DNA of 64,000 bases from Arcuatula senhousia (lineage: Eukaryota; Mollusca; Bivalvia; Mytilida; Mytilidae): contig OZ020317.1 in assembly GCA_963971305.1 (NCBI GenBank), forward strand, positions 12,356,001 through 12,420,000. The letters are read 5' to 3'. Position numbers and translations under genes: made by a program. This document shows positions 53,883 to 64,000 of this stretch, piece by piece; the stretch's first letter is position 1; every line of letters starts with the position of its first letter. The notes under the pieces are model-generated. The model was given only the letters and a program-made list of their open reading frames with translations. It was not told the origin of the DNA and searched no databases.

Positions 53883-56800
53883 ATGATTTCGGTAGCCGTT
53901 AATCCAACAAGCTGTGAAACTACTTCTATACGATCTCGACGATCAAGGCACGATTCTGGACGAACTTTCGACTCAAATGGACCGGCAGAAAGACATTTGG
54001 ACATACGCGGTGTGCTGGAAATTCTGAAAAGAAATGAAAACTATGAAGGTGGTGTCAACTGTACAGTTTGTGGTAAATATTCATGTACAATAATCACACA
54101 GCTCTGCCAAATGAGAGCACTGTTTAAGCGTGTACTAATCTGTAACATTTCACCAGGGGTAGCTTAAAATTAATCTGTTAATTTGGTTCGAACCCAGACT
54201 GCCCTTCTGGAAAATAATAAATGGCCTCTCATGGTTGAATGAAGATTTTAACATGTGCTGCCAGAAATCTTTTCCGACAAAAAAAAAAAAATGAAAAAGA
54301 TTTATGGTGAAAAAATATTTTGGCAATAGGAAGAAAATATTCTGAACAAGGATTTAATGATGGTAATTAAATAATAGACACTGGATATGGTTACCTGGAA
54401 AAGTAACAATAAGAAAAAAATTATTGTTACCTGACACCGGAAGGACGGACTAACGGAAAACCGTGTAACGGACGCGGACCTGTTTTAAGTAACAATAAGT
54501 ATTTTTTCTTATTGTTACCTGGCGTTATTGTTACCTGATTATATGAATTTGAATATTCTTGTATTTCAGAATATTATTAACAATATGTACATTTCTTTAT
54601 ATATAATGTTTTTTGTAATTGAAAACTTGAAATAAACAATTATTTATTTTAACTTATAAAATCACCGGTGACTTGAACTGTGGCCATGAAAATTCATAGT
54701 GAAACACCGTCTTTTCTTTAATATCGCCCAGGTTCACTGATTCATTTGGTCTGTTTTTATACTCTTACGAGTATTAATTTCTTCAGGAACTCGTAAAGAA
54801 CAAGAAGATGAAAGAGGCAAGGTCATTTAATCTCACTTTCAGATATATTGATCACGTCCTTTCTGTCAACAACTCGTCGTTTTGCAGATGGATTCCTTCA
54901 AAATATCCTACAGAACTAGAGATTAAAGAAACCACAGAATCCACTTGCTTTACATCATTTTTGGATATCTCGAATCTCGAATTTGACCCGGGTGGTCAGT
55001 CTCAGTACAAAAATTTACGATAAAAGAGACGATTTTAATTTTAAAATGATTAATTTTCCTAACCTGGAAAGTAACATACCAACGTCACCTGCATACGGTG
55101 ACTATACAAAAGTATTTCACAACTAATTCGATATGCCAGGGCTTGTACACATCAAAATGGCTTCCGAGATACCGGTGGTAAATTTTTCAATTGGAGAAAA
55201 ATTCAATTCACTTATTGAATTTGAACAGAGGTTAAATTCGTACCAAGAAACCAAATTTGTTAAACTTTATAACAGAACTACGAGTAAATTAGAAAGCTCA
55301 AAGACAGGCACAGAAGTCATAATGTCCATATTCGGGCCTCCATTGTTTGTGATGGTTGCCTGGAATGGTATCTTCTGTCATGTGTCGGAGTTAAAAATCC
55401 ACCCAAAGCAACCTACTGGATGTGTAGGAAATGTAACCAAAAATGAAATAACTTGCAGTTAAATTCATCCGAATTCAAATTTTATTATTGTTTTCATGTG
55501 ACTGTATCATGTGTATTAAAATAGGCTAATAAATAATAAACAAGAATTTCGTTGTTAGTAAACACATTTTCAGGTAAAAATAACGAGCGGTAACAATAAG
55601 AAAATTTCTTATTGTTACTTTAATAAAAACAGGTCCGCATCCATGGACCGGTTAATATTTTACTTTGACTTCCGGCGTCAGGTAACAATAATTTTTTTCT
55701 TATTGTTACTTTTCCAGGTAAATTCCAGGTAATCGTAGCCACTTTGTAAATAATAATGAAAAAAATATCTTGTCGCGACACTAGATAACAAATAATTTTC
55801 CGTCCTCTAAAAGCTGACAAGAATGCTCATGGCAACGAAAACCATGGTAGCACATATTTTAATCCTCACCCCATCATGAGACCCATTCAACATTTTGGTA
55901 AGGGGGATATCTAAGACTAATGTACTTCCCTTCCTTTGAGGTGATTTTGCAGGTCCCAAACCAGTACAGTATTAGTGGAGATTTCTTGTCTTTGATTTAT
56001 TTCACGACTTCTATGGTTATGCCCTCGTCTGTGGCAGCAGCTTCTGACTTCGAGATAATGTCAAAATTTGATATACTTGGTAGCATCCGTTTAATAGCGG
56101 TCCCCTTTGAGTCACTAACAAGCAACATGTGTCTTTGTAACCCTGTAAGGGCTCTAGACACTGACATTGTAATAATACATTGCGATACATATTTTCAGTG
56201 TTAGTTTTGAGTTAGTCACAGTAAATAGTCAATGCACAAAAGAGAAACAAAATGAAAACTTTTCCGTAACTTTCAAAAGTTTGAACGATGGCGGCAAAGC
56301 GTCCTATTGTTATTTTTCAAAGTTGAAAAAGTTCAAGAATTAGTGTCAATATCACAACAAAAAATATGTCAGAATACAAATTGAATCTAGAAAAACTTTT
56401 TCACACATAAGATTAGATCTTATTACATATATAGATGCATATGAAATACCGATTTTTCCCAGTGAAATAAAATCTGGTAAATTCATAGTGTGAAATAACA
56501 AAAATATTTTCACTCTTGCGACCTTTCCGTCGAAACTCAATTATGACGTCGTGAATTGTATTGCATTGTCGGCATGACTCCTGCGGTCTTAATTCATATG
56601 CCATTTAAATAAATTTAATAAAAACGATTATATAGCTGCATTTTATCTATGTAATAAATACAATAATCAATTAGGTCTCATGAATAACCAAAATATGATC
56701 ACTCGTGCGGGAATGCACCATGATTTAACTTGTAAATTTGTGTGCATTCACTGACTCGTGATCATATTTTGGTTATTCACTCGACCCAATTAATTATCCT

Positions 56801-57491
56801 ATAAGGCTTTCTATATTTCCCAATCGATTGACATAGATTAAATTCGATTCACAATGAGAACAAAAAAATCATCATGCTTCTAGACCGGAAGCGGAAGTAT
56901 ACAATAATCATAATTGCAGACCTTTCAACATGTTCAAGTGTCACGCACCTCCGTGAGACTCACACATCTAGTCGGCAGTTTGGCCGCAAATTTCTTTGAT
57001 CTTTGAATTTTTTCCTTTGATCTTTCAATTTTTCGTCGAATCGCACACATGCAGCTCATAAAAACTTGACAGCCCTGAAATTGTTATATGTTGTACATGT
57101 ATGCACCCAGTGGGACTAAATTAGATTGTATAACAGTTTTATTATGTACAATTGGAAAACTTTTTAAAAGTATTCATTTGTGTTCATTTTAGGAAAGCTA
57201 TACAAGAGCAGAGTTTGCTTTATAAAACACATATGGGAACACAGTGTATACTGGGACCAGTTTGAGGGAGCAAAGAATCACGAGCGTGTTCTCTCGATAC
57301 AAGCAGCACTGATTCTCCACACTGGATTTCAGCTTTTAACGGAGACTGAGAGTAGTTGGTTGGCTAGCCTATTGGTGACGTCCCCCAATGAGAAGAAAGA
57401 CAGAGATACAGCTGGTTCCCCAGATTACAAAAGACGACCCAGAACACCTAAGAAGTCACCATGGAAACGTAAAAAGTCATTTGAGTTGTAA
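53883..57491 (+). CDS. C2H2 zinc-finger protein, two exons, 162 aa
   Basis: Exon 1 (53883-54072) encodes a Ser/Arg-rich N-terminus (SIRSRRSRHDSGRTFDS) and LDIRGVLEILKRNENY, ending CTVC plus one base. Exon 2 (57193-57491) completes the codon for Gly and continues KLYKSRVCFIKHIWEH. Together they make one finger, C60-x2-C63-x12-H76-x3-H80. After it come WDQFEGAKNHERVLSIQAAL, suggesting a helical domain, and a very basic end (RRPRTPKKSPWKRKKSFEL) that may be nuclear localisation signal or DNA/RNA binding. Splice sites are GGTAAAT and TTCATTTTAG; the phase match across 3.1 kb and the exact finger spacing argue strongly that the gene is real. Specific role unknown; a nuclear nucleic-acid-binding protein is likely. 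Confidence 0.8.
54796..55160 (+). pseudogene. Decayed Penelope-type RT fragment
   Basis: SFNLTFRYIDH (catalytic second Asp changed to His), VLSVNNSSFCRWI, FLDI, then in a shifted frame TKIYDKRDDFNFKMINFPN, and in a third frame ISQLIRYARACTH match the fragment at 47869-48800. Several shifts and stops. Confidence 0.65.
55157..55462 (+). CDS. ORF of unknown function inside TIR element
   Basis: From the ATG at 55157, about 101 residues: MASEIPVVNFSIGEKFNSL, then FEQRLNSYQETKFVKLYNR, ending NEITCS. The first half recalls the N-terminal DNA-binding-type region of some SWIM/MULE-like bivalve proteins, a memory-based impression. It starts where the decayed RT ends, so it may be a captured fragment rather than a gene. 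An upstream in-frame ATG at 55133 belongs to RT-derived sequence. Confidence 0.3.
   Translation: MASEIPVVNFSIGEKFNSLIEFEQRLNSYQETKFVKLYNRTTSKLESSKTGTEVIMSIFGPPLFVMVAWNGIFCHVSELKIHPKQPTGCVGNVTKNEITCS
56669..56791. mobile_element. 123-bp hairpin MITE
   Basis: AATTAGGTCTCATGAATAAC with CAAAATATGATCAC is inverted at the right end as GTGATCATATTTTGGTTATT with CACTCGACCCAATT. It lies in the zinc-finger gene intron. Confidence 0.65.
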
Positions 57492-58795
57492 ACATGAAAT
57501 TGTGCATTCATTTAAATATTTTAAAGTATATTGTTTCTACAGGTGGTATTATTATATTGTAAAGTCAAGAAAGTGTGATTTGTAAACATTATTGCTGATG
57601 ATGTGTTTTTTACATTACAAAATTCACATTTTATTTAAGGCCATGAAAAATTGATAGTTGGTTTCCCCTAACATCGGCAAAATTTTTAGACCCTGGCAGA
57701 CAGGGAAATAATTTTTTTATTACATGTAAACCAATTAATATAAATTTTCACTGGTATTAAACTGATGTACGTAACTGAAGTTACGTACATCCCAACATGG
57801 CGGAAGGAAAAACGGTTAATTTTTCAATTTAGTTTATATCTTTTTCTATAGTGTTTTTTTTCGAAATCATTTATATAATCAAACTCCTTTTTCAATGGAT
57901 TGTCGAACTGATGTGACAAATTTTCTTATTTTGTATCAATACTTGAGTAAAATGCCTTTAAAAAATGCATATGATGTACGTAGCTCCTGACAATTTGTTT
58001 TTGCTGATGTACGTAATTGTAAGGCGGGATGTGCGTAACTCAGCAATACAGTCACAGTTAAAAACCACACAAACCTTGATTTGGCAAGAAGAAAGCGGCA
58101 TATTAGCGATAAAATTCGCAATAAATGCCAACAAAAACTATTTCGGGGGGGTCTATTTCCAATATGGGTTTTTCTGATTTTCGCATCTTTGATTATTGCC
58201 ATATGTTTTTGGCACAGTACAGTAAACCATAAACCACAACATTCCTGACATTTAAGGAAACATCAACACATCTTTTATTTATATATATTAACCAAACAAA
58301 TGCTGCGGATGTTCTTTATTTTTACAAGTTCTTTTTATTTTCTGAAATCTAAACTATTTCAAAAGCTTTGCATGTAATACCTTATAACATACTTATTGGC
58401 TGTAATGCCAAAAATAAGCTATCAATTGAAGAGCACAACTATACGAAGCAAAAACAAATTGAAATTAGCCTTTGTCTTGGATAATTATAAAACATAATCA
58501 AGACAATTTGGACTTAAAACCCCCCAAAATTATTTTGATGTCAATTTTTACTATTATTATTATATTATTTCTTCTTCATATTATTATTATTCATTATTAG
58601 AAGTGTTACATTGACATAGTGATAAAAAAAAATTACAATTCCAGAGCCCATATATGCAGGGGGAAACCTCAATATGGGTTTGCAAAAAGGGGAAAATCTG
58701 GTATATACTCATTTTTGCTACCCGATTTTTAGGGGGGAGATGAGTAGGGGGAAAACCGTATGTAATATCATAGATTTTAAGTGACAGGCTGCTGA

Positions 58796-59285
58796 TGAGT
58801 GAGTGAGTGAGTGAGTTGGTGTTTTACGCCCGTGCAACGCTATATAGGTTATTTACAGGCGATGAACATGAAAAGGATGATAAAATGAACATGAAATGAT
58901 GATGATAAATGAAATATGGGGATCGGGTGGGACACAAAGGACCGGTAAATTTTGAAGAACCACGGTAAAAAGGGGAGAGGTGGGTAGGGGCGGAAAATTT
59001 AGCCTATGTGGTGCACTACTTGGCGGTCCACAAAGGGTCTTTTACGTGCATGAAGCGTGGCACTCTCCACACACGTTGGCCCATTATGGTCGGCGGTCAG
59101 GGTTTCCGTATTATAGACCTGACAACCCCCGCGGACAAGGGCCACCCTATTCAGCCACCTAGGGTACACACTTGGTCACTCTGTGGGCTGAGCACTGACC
59201 CGACGTCAGAATCCCAAGACCCTTAGTCGCCTCTTACGACAAGCTAGGCTCTGCTGCGGGCCTATTCGCCACCCGGGCCCTGCAC
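58796..59285 (+). repeat. Dispersed repeat R2, copy 2 (longer)
   Basis: It starts GAGTGAGTGAGTGAGTGAGT and GGTGTTTTACGCC and matches 9065-9250. It then continues with GC-richer sequence (AAAGGGTCTTTTACGTGCAT, TTCGCCACCCGGGCCCTGC) not seen in the first copy. ORFs across this GC-rich tail have no motif. Confidence 0.55.
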
Positions 59286-60042
59286 GGGATGAAGGCCTTA
59301 GGGTGGTCACTATAATAAAAAAAACCCAGAAACACTCGATATCAATCAACAAATTAAACTATAAATCAAGCAATCAACTATCTAACTAAAATATTAACTT
59401 AAAATAAAATTATAGAGAAGAAATACTGTATATTATTTGACTAAAATTGCATGGAGAAAAAATGTTTTTTATTATTTTTTTTTTAATTTGAACTATTTTA
59501 AAAGGATATGGTCACTCCTTCGTAACCTAAAAGTTCAGTTGACTTTAATGATTTAGATTAGAAGCAGAACAATTTACAATGCTATTTTTCCATTTTGTAC
59601 ATGTTCATCAGTATCAACTTCAAAGTAAGCGAGGGAATGCTCTGATTAGGGAATAACACTACCCAATTGGACAGGCACAACACCCAGTTAGGGCATACTG
59701 TATTGTTGATGAATCGATGCATGTGTGGACTTAAAGCAAAATTATCAATGTTACAGCTTTGTCTAAGGGTTTCCAATCAGTTTGATTAAAATGCTCCAAA
59801 ATAGAGGTTTCTCCTTGAAATATGAAATATGAATATATAACATAACAGTTTTACTGACACCAACCTAGGTATTCTGAATTTTGACTGACTTGGCCAACTT
59901 CAGAGTAAAAGATTGCAAGTTACTTTGTTCTTGTTTGTTTAACTGTTTTTTATAAATTTGCACTTATATATAATATAAATATATTTTTATTTGTTATCTT
60001 CTTGTATATGATTCCTATATAATAAAACATGCATGGTTTCTA

Positions 60043-60269
60043 AGGGACCGATCGTTTAACTTGAAAGGGGGGTTCTTGTTTTTTTTGGTCTGGTCCGAAA
60101 AAAAAAATTCAATTTTTAAATATTTCTTCATTCTTCATATTTTTAAATTTAGCATTATTTTGTTCTTTTTCTTCACCTCTGCTGCCAAAATGTGTTGTTT
60201 TTTTATGGGGATTCAAAATATTTTAAGGAAAAAAACCAAGCCTCCCTTCAGGATAAATGGTTGATCCCC
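60043..60269. mobile_element. MITE family M1, copy inside the 3 kb element
   Basis: AGGGACCGATCGTTTAACTT and AAGGGGGG at the left pair with CCTCCCTTCAGGATAAATGG and TTGATCCCC at the right. T-rich interior. Confidence 0.6.
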
Positions 60270-61003
60270 AAGACAACAGCTTATCGATGAAGTGTAAACC
60301 AGTGTTTGTGTGTAATGTTATGTAGATATACGTATAAATCCACTTTTCATAGCTCTAATCAGTTTTATGTTCATTTTCAACTCAACAAACCACTCACAAA
60401 CACATCTTACTTGCCTATAAGTACGTAGATTTAGAGAGGTTCAAATAAAGATTTTCAAAATTACGGACATCTTTTTTCAAAACAGTATGAAAGTTACGTA
60501 CATCATATTAAGGAGTTACGTACATCAGTTCGTATTTATGAATGACCTATTGCATCAATTCTCCTCTTTACCTTAGATAATTTTCGATCTTTTTGGTGGG
60601 TACACATATAACTTGACATATGAATTCATGAAATTAACTTATTTGTGTTATATAATTGACAAAAACACCACTTTTCTAAATCACCTTTTTCTTCATCCGC
60701 CATGTTGGGATGTACGTAACTTCAGTTACGTACATCAGTTTAATACCAGTGAATTTTGTAAACTAAGTGTCATTGATGCTCAAGAATTAATTATGTAAAT
60801 TTTCTCTGTTAAACTTTTCTTTTTAAAACAGAATAAAGAAAGAAAATACTTTGATTTGTATGATTCAAAATTTTCATTGAAAAAAAATTAGCAAATCTCA
60901 TAATAGCAAGACCAGGCAGGCTAATTTTTTTTTTAAATGGCAATAGAATTTATTGACCAGGCATAAAGAAAAAGACCTACAGGGTTAGGGGAAACCAAAA
61001 ATA

Positions 61004-62580
61004 AATTTTTTCTCACCTAAGCATGCATGCATGTATAGATGTAGTTTTCTGAAATTTTGATGTACAATGTTTTTTTACACTGACCTACACTTCTGTTATT
61101 CTGTTTATGAGAGGCTGTGATACTAAGGTGTGATATAAAGTTTTGATTGTTCATTTACATTATAACATGTATTTTATTGTTGTTTAAATCTTTGATCTGT
61201 GTTTCTATCATCTATGTATCATTAATCCCAATACATTAATGCTTTTCTTCATTCACCCTTTGTAATTTTATTAAGTTAATTTCACAATTATCTCCCCTGA
61301 TGAAATAATTTTTGAAGTCAGAAATATGTTTTTTAAGAATAACATGTAAAAACTTTTTTTTTATAAATTTGATAAATACATGTATGTATATGTTATTTTT
61401 TAAGGTATTTTTAGTTTGGGGAAAAATTTGATGAAAAATATTGTATAATTTTGCAATTTAAACAGTAAATTAAGATTTAAACTGATACATGTATATATCC
61501 AAATGTATGTTCATGTTTATAGAAACAATTGAATATAAATGCCAACTTACCTTTGCTGTGTTTAAAAAGCTATATTCAAAAATTGTATAATTTGGGGTGG
61601 CCAGAATTTTTATTTTTTAACGGATGTTCGAATCCAGATCTTGTTCATGCCTGTTATTTAGATTTCATGTACATGTAGTTCAGGTTAATTTTAAAAAAAA
61701 TCCTTCATTTGCTTGCATGTGATAATATTGTGATTGTTTTTTTTGGTTGTTTGTTATAAGTATTTAATGTACATACCGCTCTTTTATTTGTTTGTTAATT
61801 GTTTTGTTTTACCTGGAAAGAGTGCTTTAAACAAAGAGTTATAAATCGACCTTTCGGTTCTATTAATTATTGTACAGTTTTCCTTATTTTTCATGTACAC
61901 TGTATCAAAATAAGAAATGACATTATTTAAACATGAAAGAAATGAAGATTTTCTAAATCTACCAAAACATTAATTCCTTTCAGATTTCATAGAAATGTCA
62001 AGTTTTCCTAACAGTTAGTTTATAAGTGATGTTTTGAGCAAGAATAAATGTTACATGAATTATTATGTTATTATAGTGTGGATCAGTTTTCGTGCTCAAA
62101 AACATATACATGTACATACATGTATCATTGAAATTTTCATTTTTGGCTTACAAATGTTGCTTGAAGGAACTAATGTACATGTAGTATTGGCACTCATTGA
62201 ATTCTTATTTTCATGGTGGACTGCCACTCACGAATACTGGAAAAATAAGTGTTGATCTTGAAAATTTTTATCTTTATTGTTTTGGGGTTTTTTGGGGGGG
62301 GGAATCAAAATCCTTTATAATATAATCTTGAAAATTAACCTGGCCAAGAATTTTTTTAATATCGTGAAGAACAGTCATAGTCAATTTTAATGTTTAAAAA
62401 AACATGTTTTTTTTTATTAAATTTAATATGTACATATTTTGTTGTAAATTTTACAATGATGGTGCTTTAATTTGTTTTATTTTCACTTGTTATGTATGAA
62501 CAATGGGAAGTCCTCGATGAAAATTTCCTCTTTATATTGATGGTGAGGTGTTTCCCATTTGCAAGAGTAAGACAGTACGT
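61004..62580. other. AT-rich intergenic sequence
   Basis: Rich in TACATGTA-type motifs. No gene, TIR or tandem array recognised; ORFs are short and without motif. Confidence 0.35.
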
Positions 62581-62584
62581 GGTA

Positions 62585-63320
62585 CTACATGTATTTTATT
62601 GACCGGGTTGGTCACAGGCGAAAGCAGGTCTAGGTGTCGGGTCACTCCGTCTGTCCGTCTGTCTGTCCATCGTGGGGTGCCTGTCTTGTGTAATCTGAAT
62701 CTCAAAAACCAAACACTAGATCTGTCTGAAATTTTACACAGTGATTACATATATAATGGAGATGTGCACCTCCCCTTTTGGGGTCACTTTATCATTGCGT
62801 TTAGAAATTAGGGGCTCTAAAGGGGCCAATAAAGCGACTTTATTAATTGTTTCCACAATAACTTTTGTTCTGGTTGACCAAATGCTATGAAACTTTACAG
62901 TAATGTTACTTACAATAAAAGGAAGGATAGGGATGATTTTGGGTGTCCCTTTTTTGTTGTTTTTGTTGTTTTGAAATTAGGGGCCAAAAAGGGGCTAAAA
63001 ATGAAACTTTTATTAGTTTTCCACAATAACTTAAGTTCAGTTCTGGTTGACTAATTATTACTTTATTTTTCAATAATGTTCAAAACCATTAAGTTATTGA
63101 TTGGCATGATTTTTTAGGGTCTCCCCTTTTATTTTTGTTCAGAAATTAGGGACTCAAAAGGGGCAAAAATCCAACTTTTTTCTTTAAGGTCCGATTTAAA
63201 AAAAATTTGCAAGTTAAATTTTGTCATATATTGGATACAAAATGGAAGATAAATTTCTTCTTGATTCTTCCTTTTCTGTTTAGCAATTAGGGGTCAAAAG
63301 GGGGGAAATTGAAAGTTATT
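62585..63320 (+). mobile_element. Pearl-like element, decayed tandem units
   Basis: GGTCACAGGCGAAAGCAGGT then a CCGTCTGTCCGTCTGTCTGTCC tract (62646-62668, in part) precede four or so diverged units with AATTAGGGGC(T/C)...AAAAGGGGC (62807, 62975, 63140, 63285). Period about 155 bp. Confidence 0.55.
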
Positions 63321-64000
63321 TTTTTGTCTGGTTTTGTGTATGTTTTTTTATTTTATATTCTTGTTAGATATAAGAATCTTAAATATTTCTAAATATTCAT
63401 GGTCTGTCTATAAATTGGGTTGCATGTGACAAATATGCTTTGTTAGTCCATAGGATGCAAGTGTCAAAAACTATATACTGTCCATATTGGGCCTAGAACA
63501 CACAGGGTTCAATGTTTTGCCATGCAATGCAGGGCCAGACATCGATTGGTCTTGTTTTGGATTAAATCTAAGATCTGCCCAATCTTGTGAATAAAGTATA
63601 ACTCATTACAGTAAAGTGGAAAATTTGATGTTGTATATGTCTCTGCTGGTTGGACCTGTTGAAGGACCTTTTTATACATCCTTAAAATTTTTGTGATCAT
63701 ATATTGTAATGGCGATGTTTTTGACATTTGGTTTCTGTGCGATAACCTGAGTAAATATTGTCTGATTGTTATGAAATTTTGATATGATGTTTGTGTTACA
63801 ACTAGAGGAAGGTTGGTTTTGTATTTATTGAATTTGATAATATAAGACTTTTAAATTCTTGGAATAAATTAAAAGTTTATGCAGACTAATCACCATTTCC
63901 CTATACATGTATTTATAGCATAAAATACCTTTTAGAAAGAGAAGATAACTCTGCAAATCATTTGTTAATGACTTTTGTGACTGCATGGTAGCCATGTACA
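63320..64000. other. No recognisable feature
   Basis: AT-rich with short ORFs only; nothing assigned. Confidence 0.3.

Larger units (their letters stand above)
54392..55720. mobile_element. 1.3 kb TIR element carrying an RT fragment and an ORF
   Basis: TIRs of about 130 bp begin TACCTGGAAAAGTAACAATA at both ends and continue through TTATTGTTACCTGAC(A/G)CCGG and GCGGACCTGTTTTA. Within each TIR are smaller palindromes of AGTAACAATAAG. Between the TIRs lie a decayed reverse transcriptase and the ORF of the next entries. It lies in the only intron of the zinc-finger gene. No transposase identified. Confidence 0.7.
54290..55805. mobile_element. MITE family M1 interior split by later insertion
   Basis: The blocks AAAATATTTTGGCA, AAAATATTCTGAACAAGGAT (54320-54350) and CTTGTCGCGACACTAG (55768-55785) match the interior of the MITE at 23326-23609. 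The TIR element 54392-55720 sits between them. Confidence 0.5.
57749..60751. mobile_element. 3.0 kb TIR element, 6-bp TSD AATTTT, no transposase
   Basis: The left end CACTGGTATTAAACTGATGT and on through GTAACTGAAGTTACGTACATC and CCCAACATGGCGGA is inverted at the right end, finishing ACATCAGTTTAATACCAGTG at 60751. AATTTT flanks both sides (57743-57748, 60752-60757). Further GATGTACGTA motifs lie in subterminal clusters (57971-58035 and 60495-60533), mirror-arranged. The interior has repeat R2 (58796-59285) and an M1 MITE (60043-60269) but no transposase ORF. CACTG termini recall CACTA or Chapaev groups, whose TSDs are 2-4 bp, so the 6-bp TSD does not settle the superfamily. Confidence 0.8.
57658..61003. 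mobile_element. Outer MITE interrupted by the 3 kb TIR element
   Basis: TTGGTTTCCCCTAAC at about 57659 is inverted as GTTAGGGGAAACC at 60985-60999. Removing the 3 kb element would leave a small foldback element of about 340 bp. Short TIRs make this less certain than the inner element. Confidence 0.45.

Noticed and set aside
54185..54196. Perfect B-box-like GGTTCGAACCC
   Set aside because: No A-box at proper distance and no tRNA fold nearby; may be a SINE remnant or chance.

Overview
The window looks like nuclear DNA of a bivalve mollusc, most likely a mussel (Mytilidae). It is AT-rich, has spliced genes with long introns and GT-AG junctions, and is packed with mobile elements of bivalve character: pearl-like elements (a TCCG-type microsatellite next to 146-500 bp tandem units), Penelope-like elements, retrozyme-type hammerhead repeats, foldback MITEs and 5'-truncated LINEs. 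The genus is inference; no search could be run. No bacterial operons, CRISPR arrays, rRNA or intact tRNA genes were seen.

Host genes, found by matching splice sites and codon phase by eye: (1) 670-4654 (+), the 3' four exons of a type I membrane protein with an Ig-like ectodomain and almost no cytoplasmic tail. (2) 11495-11746 (-), a small secreted eight-cysteine peptide. (3) 21080-23224 (-), an intronless RING/B-box/coiled-coil/beta-propeller TRIM-like protein of 714 residues. (4) 26378-43018 (+), a four-exon secreted cysteine-rich protein of 179 residues whose third intron (9.8 kb) is full of retroelements. (5) 46218-46976 (-), two phase-matched exons of a chitin-binding (CBM14-like) protein. 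(6) 53883-57491 (+), a two-exon protein of 162 residues whose only C2H2 zinc finger is rebuilt across the intron. Weaker candidates are exons at 19582-19818 (+) and 27703-28046 (-).

Layout: 1-5.2 kb, Ig-like gene with a pearl-like element in its last intron. 5.2-16.6 kb, pearl-like elements, a Penelope-like element end, a copy of a dispersed 1.3 kb element, the cysteine-rich peptide, a tRNA-derived SINE and a tandem retrozyme with a hammerhead ribozyme. 16.6-21 kb, MITEs and SINE-like repeats. 21-23.3 kb, TRIM gene. 23.3-43 kb, gene 4 and its repeat-filled introns (two LINEs, a decayed retrozyme, a giant inverted repeat). 43-49 kb, an element with a 30-bp minisatellite inside broken ORFs, a palindromic satellite, the chitin-binding gene and a Penelope-like reverse transcriptase. 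49-53.7 kb, decayed LINEs and a large pearl-like element. 53.8-57.5 kb, the zinc-finger gene. 57.6-64 kb, a nested 3 kb TIR element and another pearl-like element.

The host genes do not form an obvious pathway. Several (Ig-like receptor, TRIM, chitin-binding protein, small Cys-rich peptide) belong to classes often linked to immunity or the extracellular matrix in molluscs, but that is context only. The most striking molecular signal is the tandem 358-bp repeat at 15575-16320, whose units each carry a hammerhead ribozyme core.
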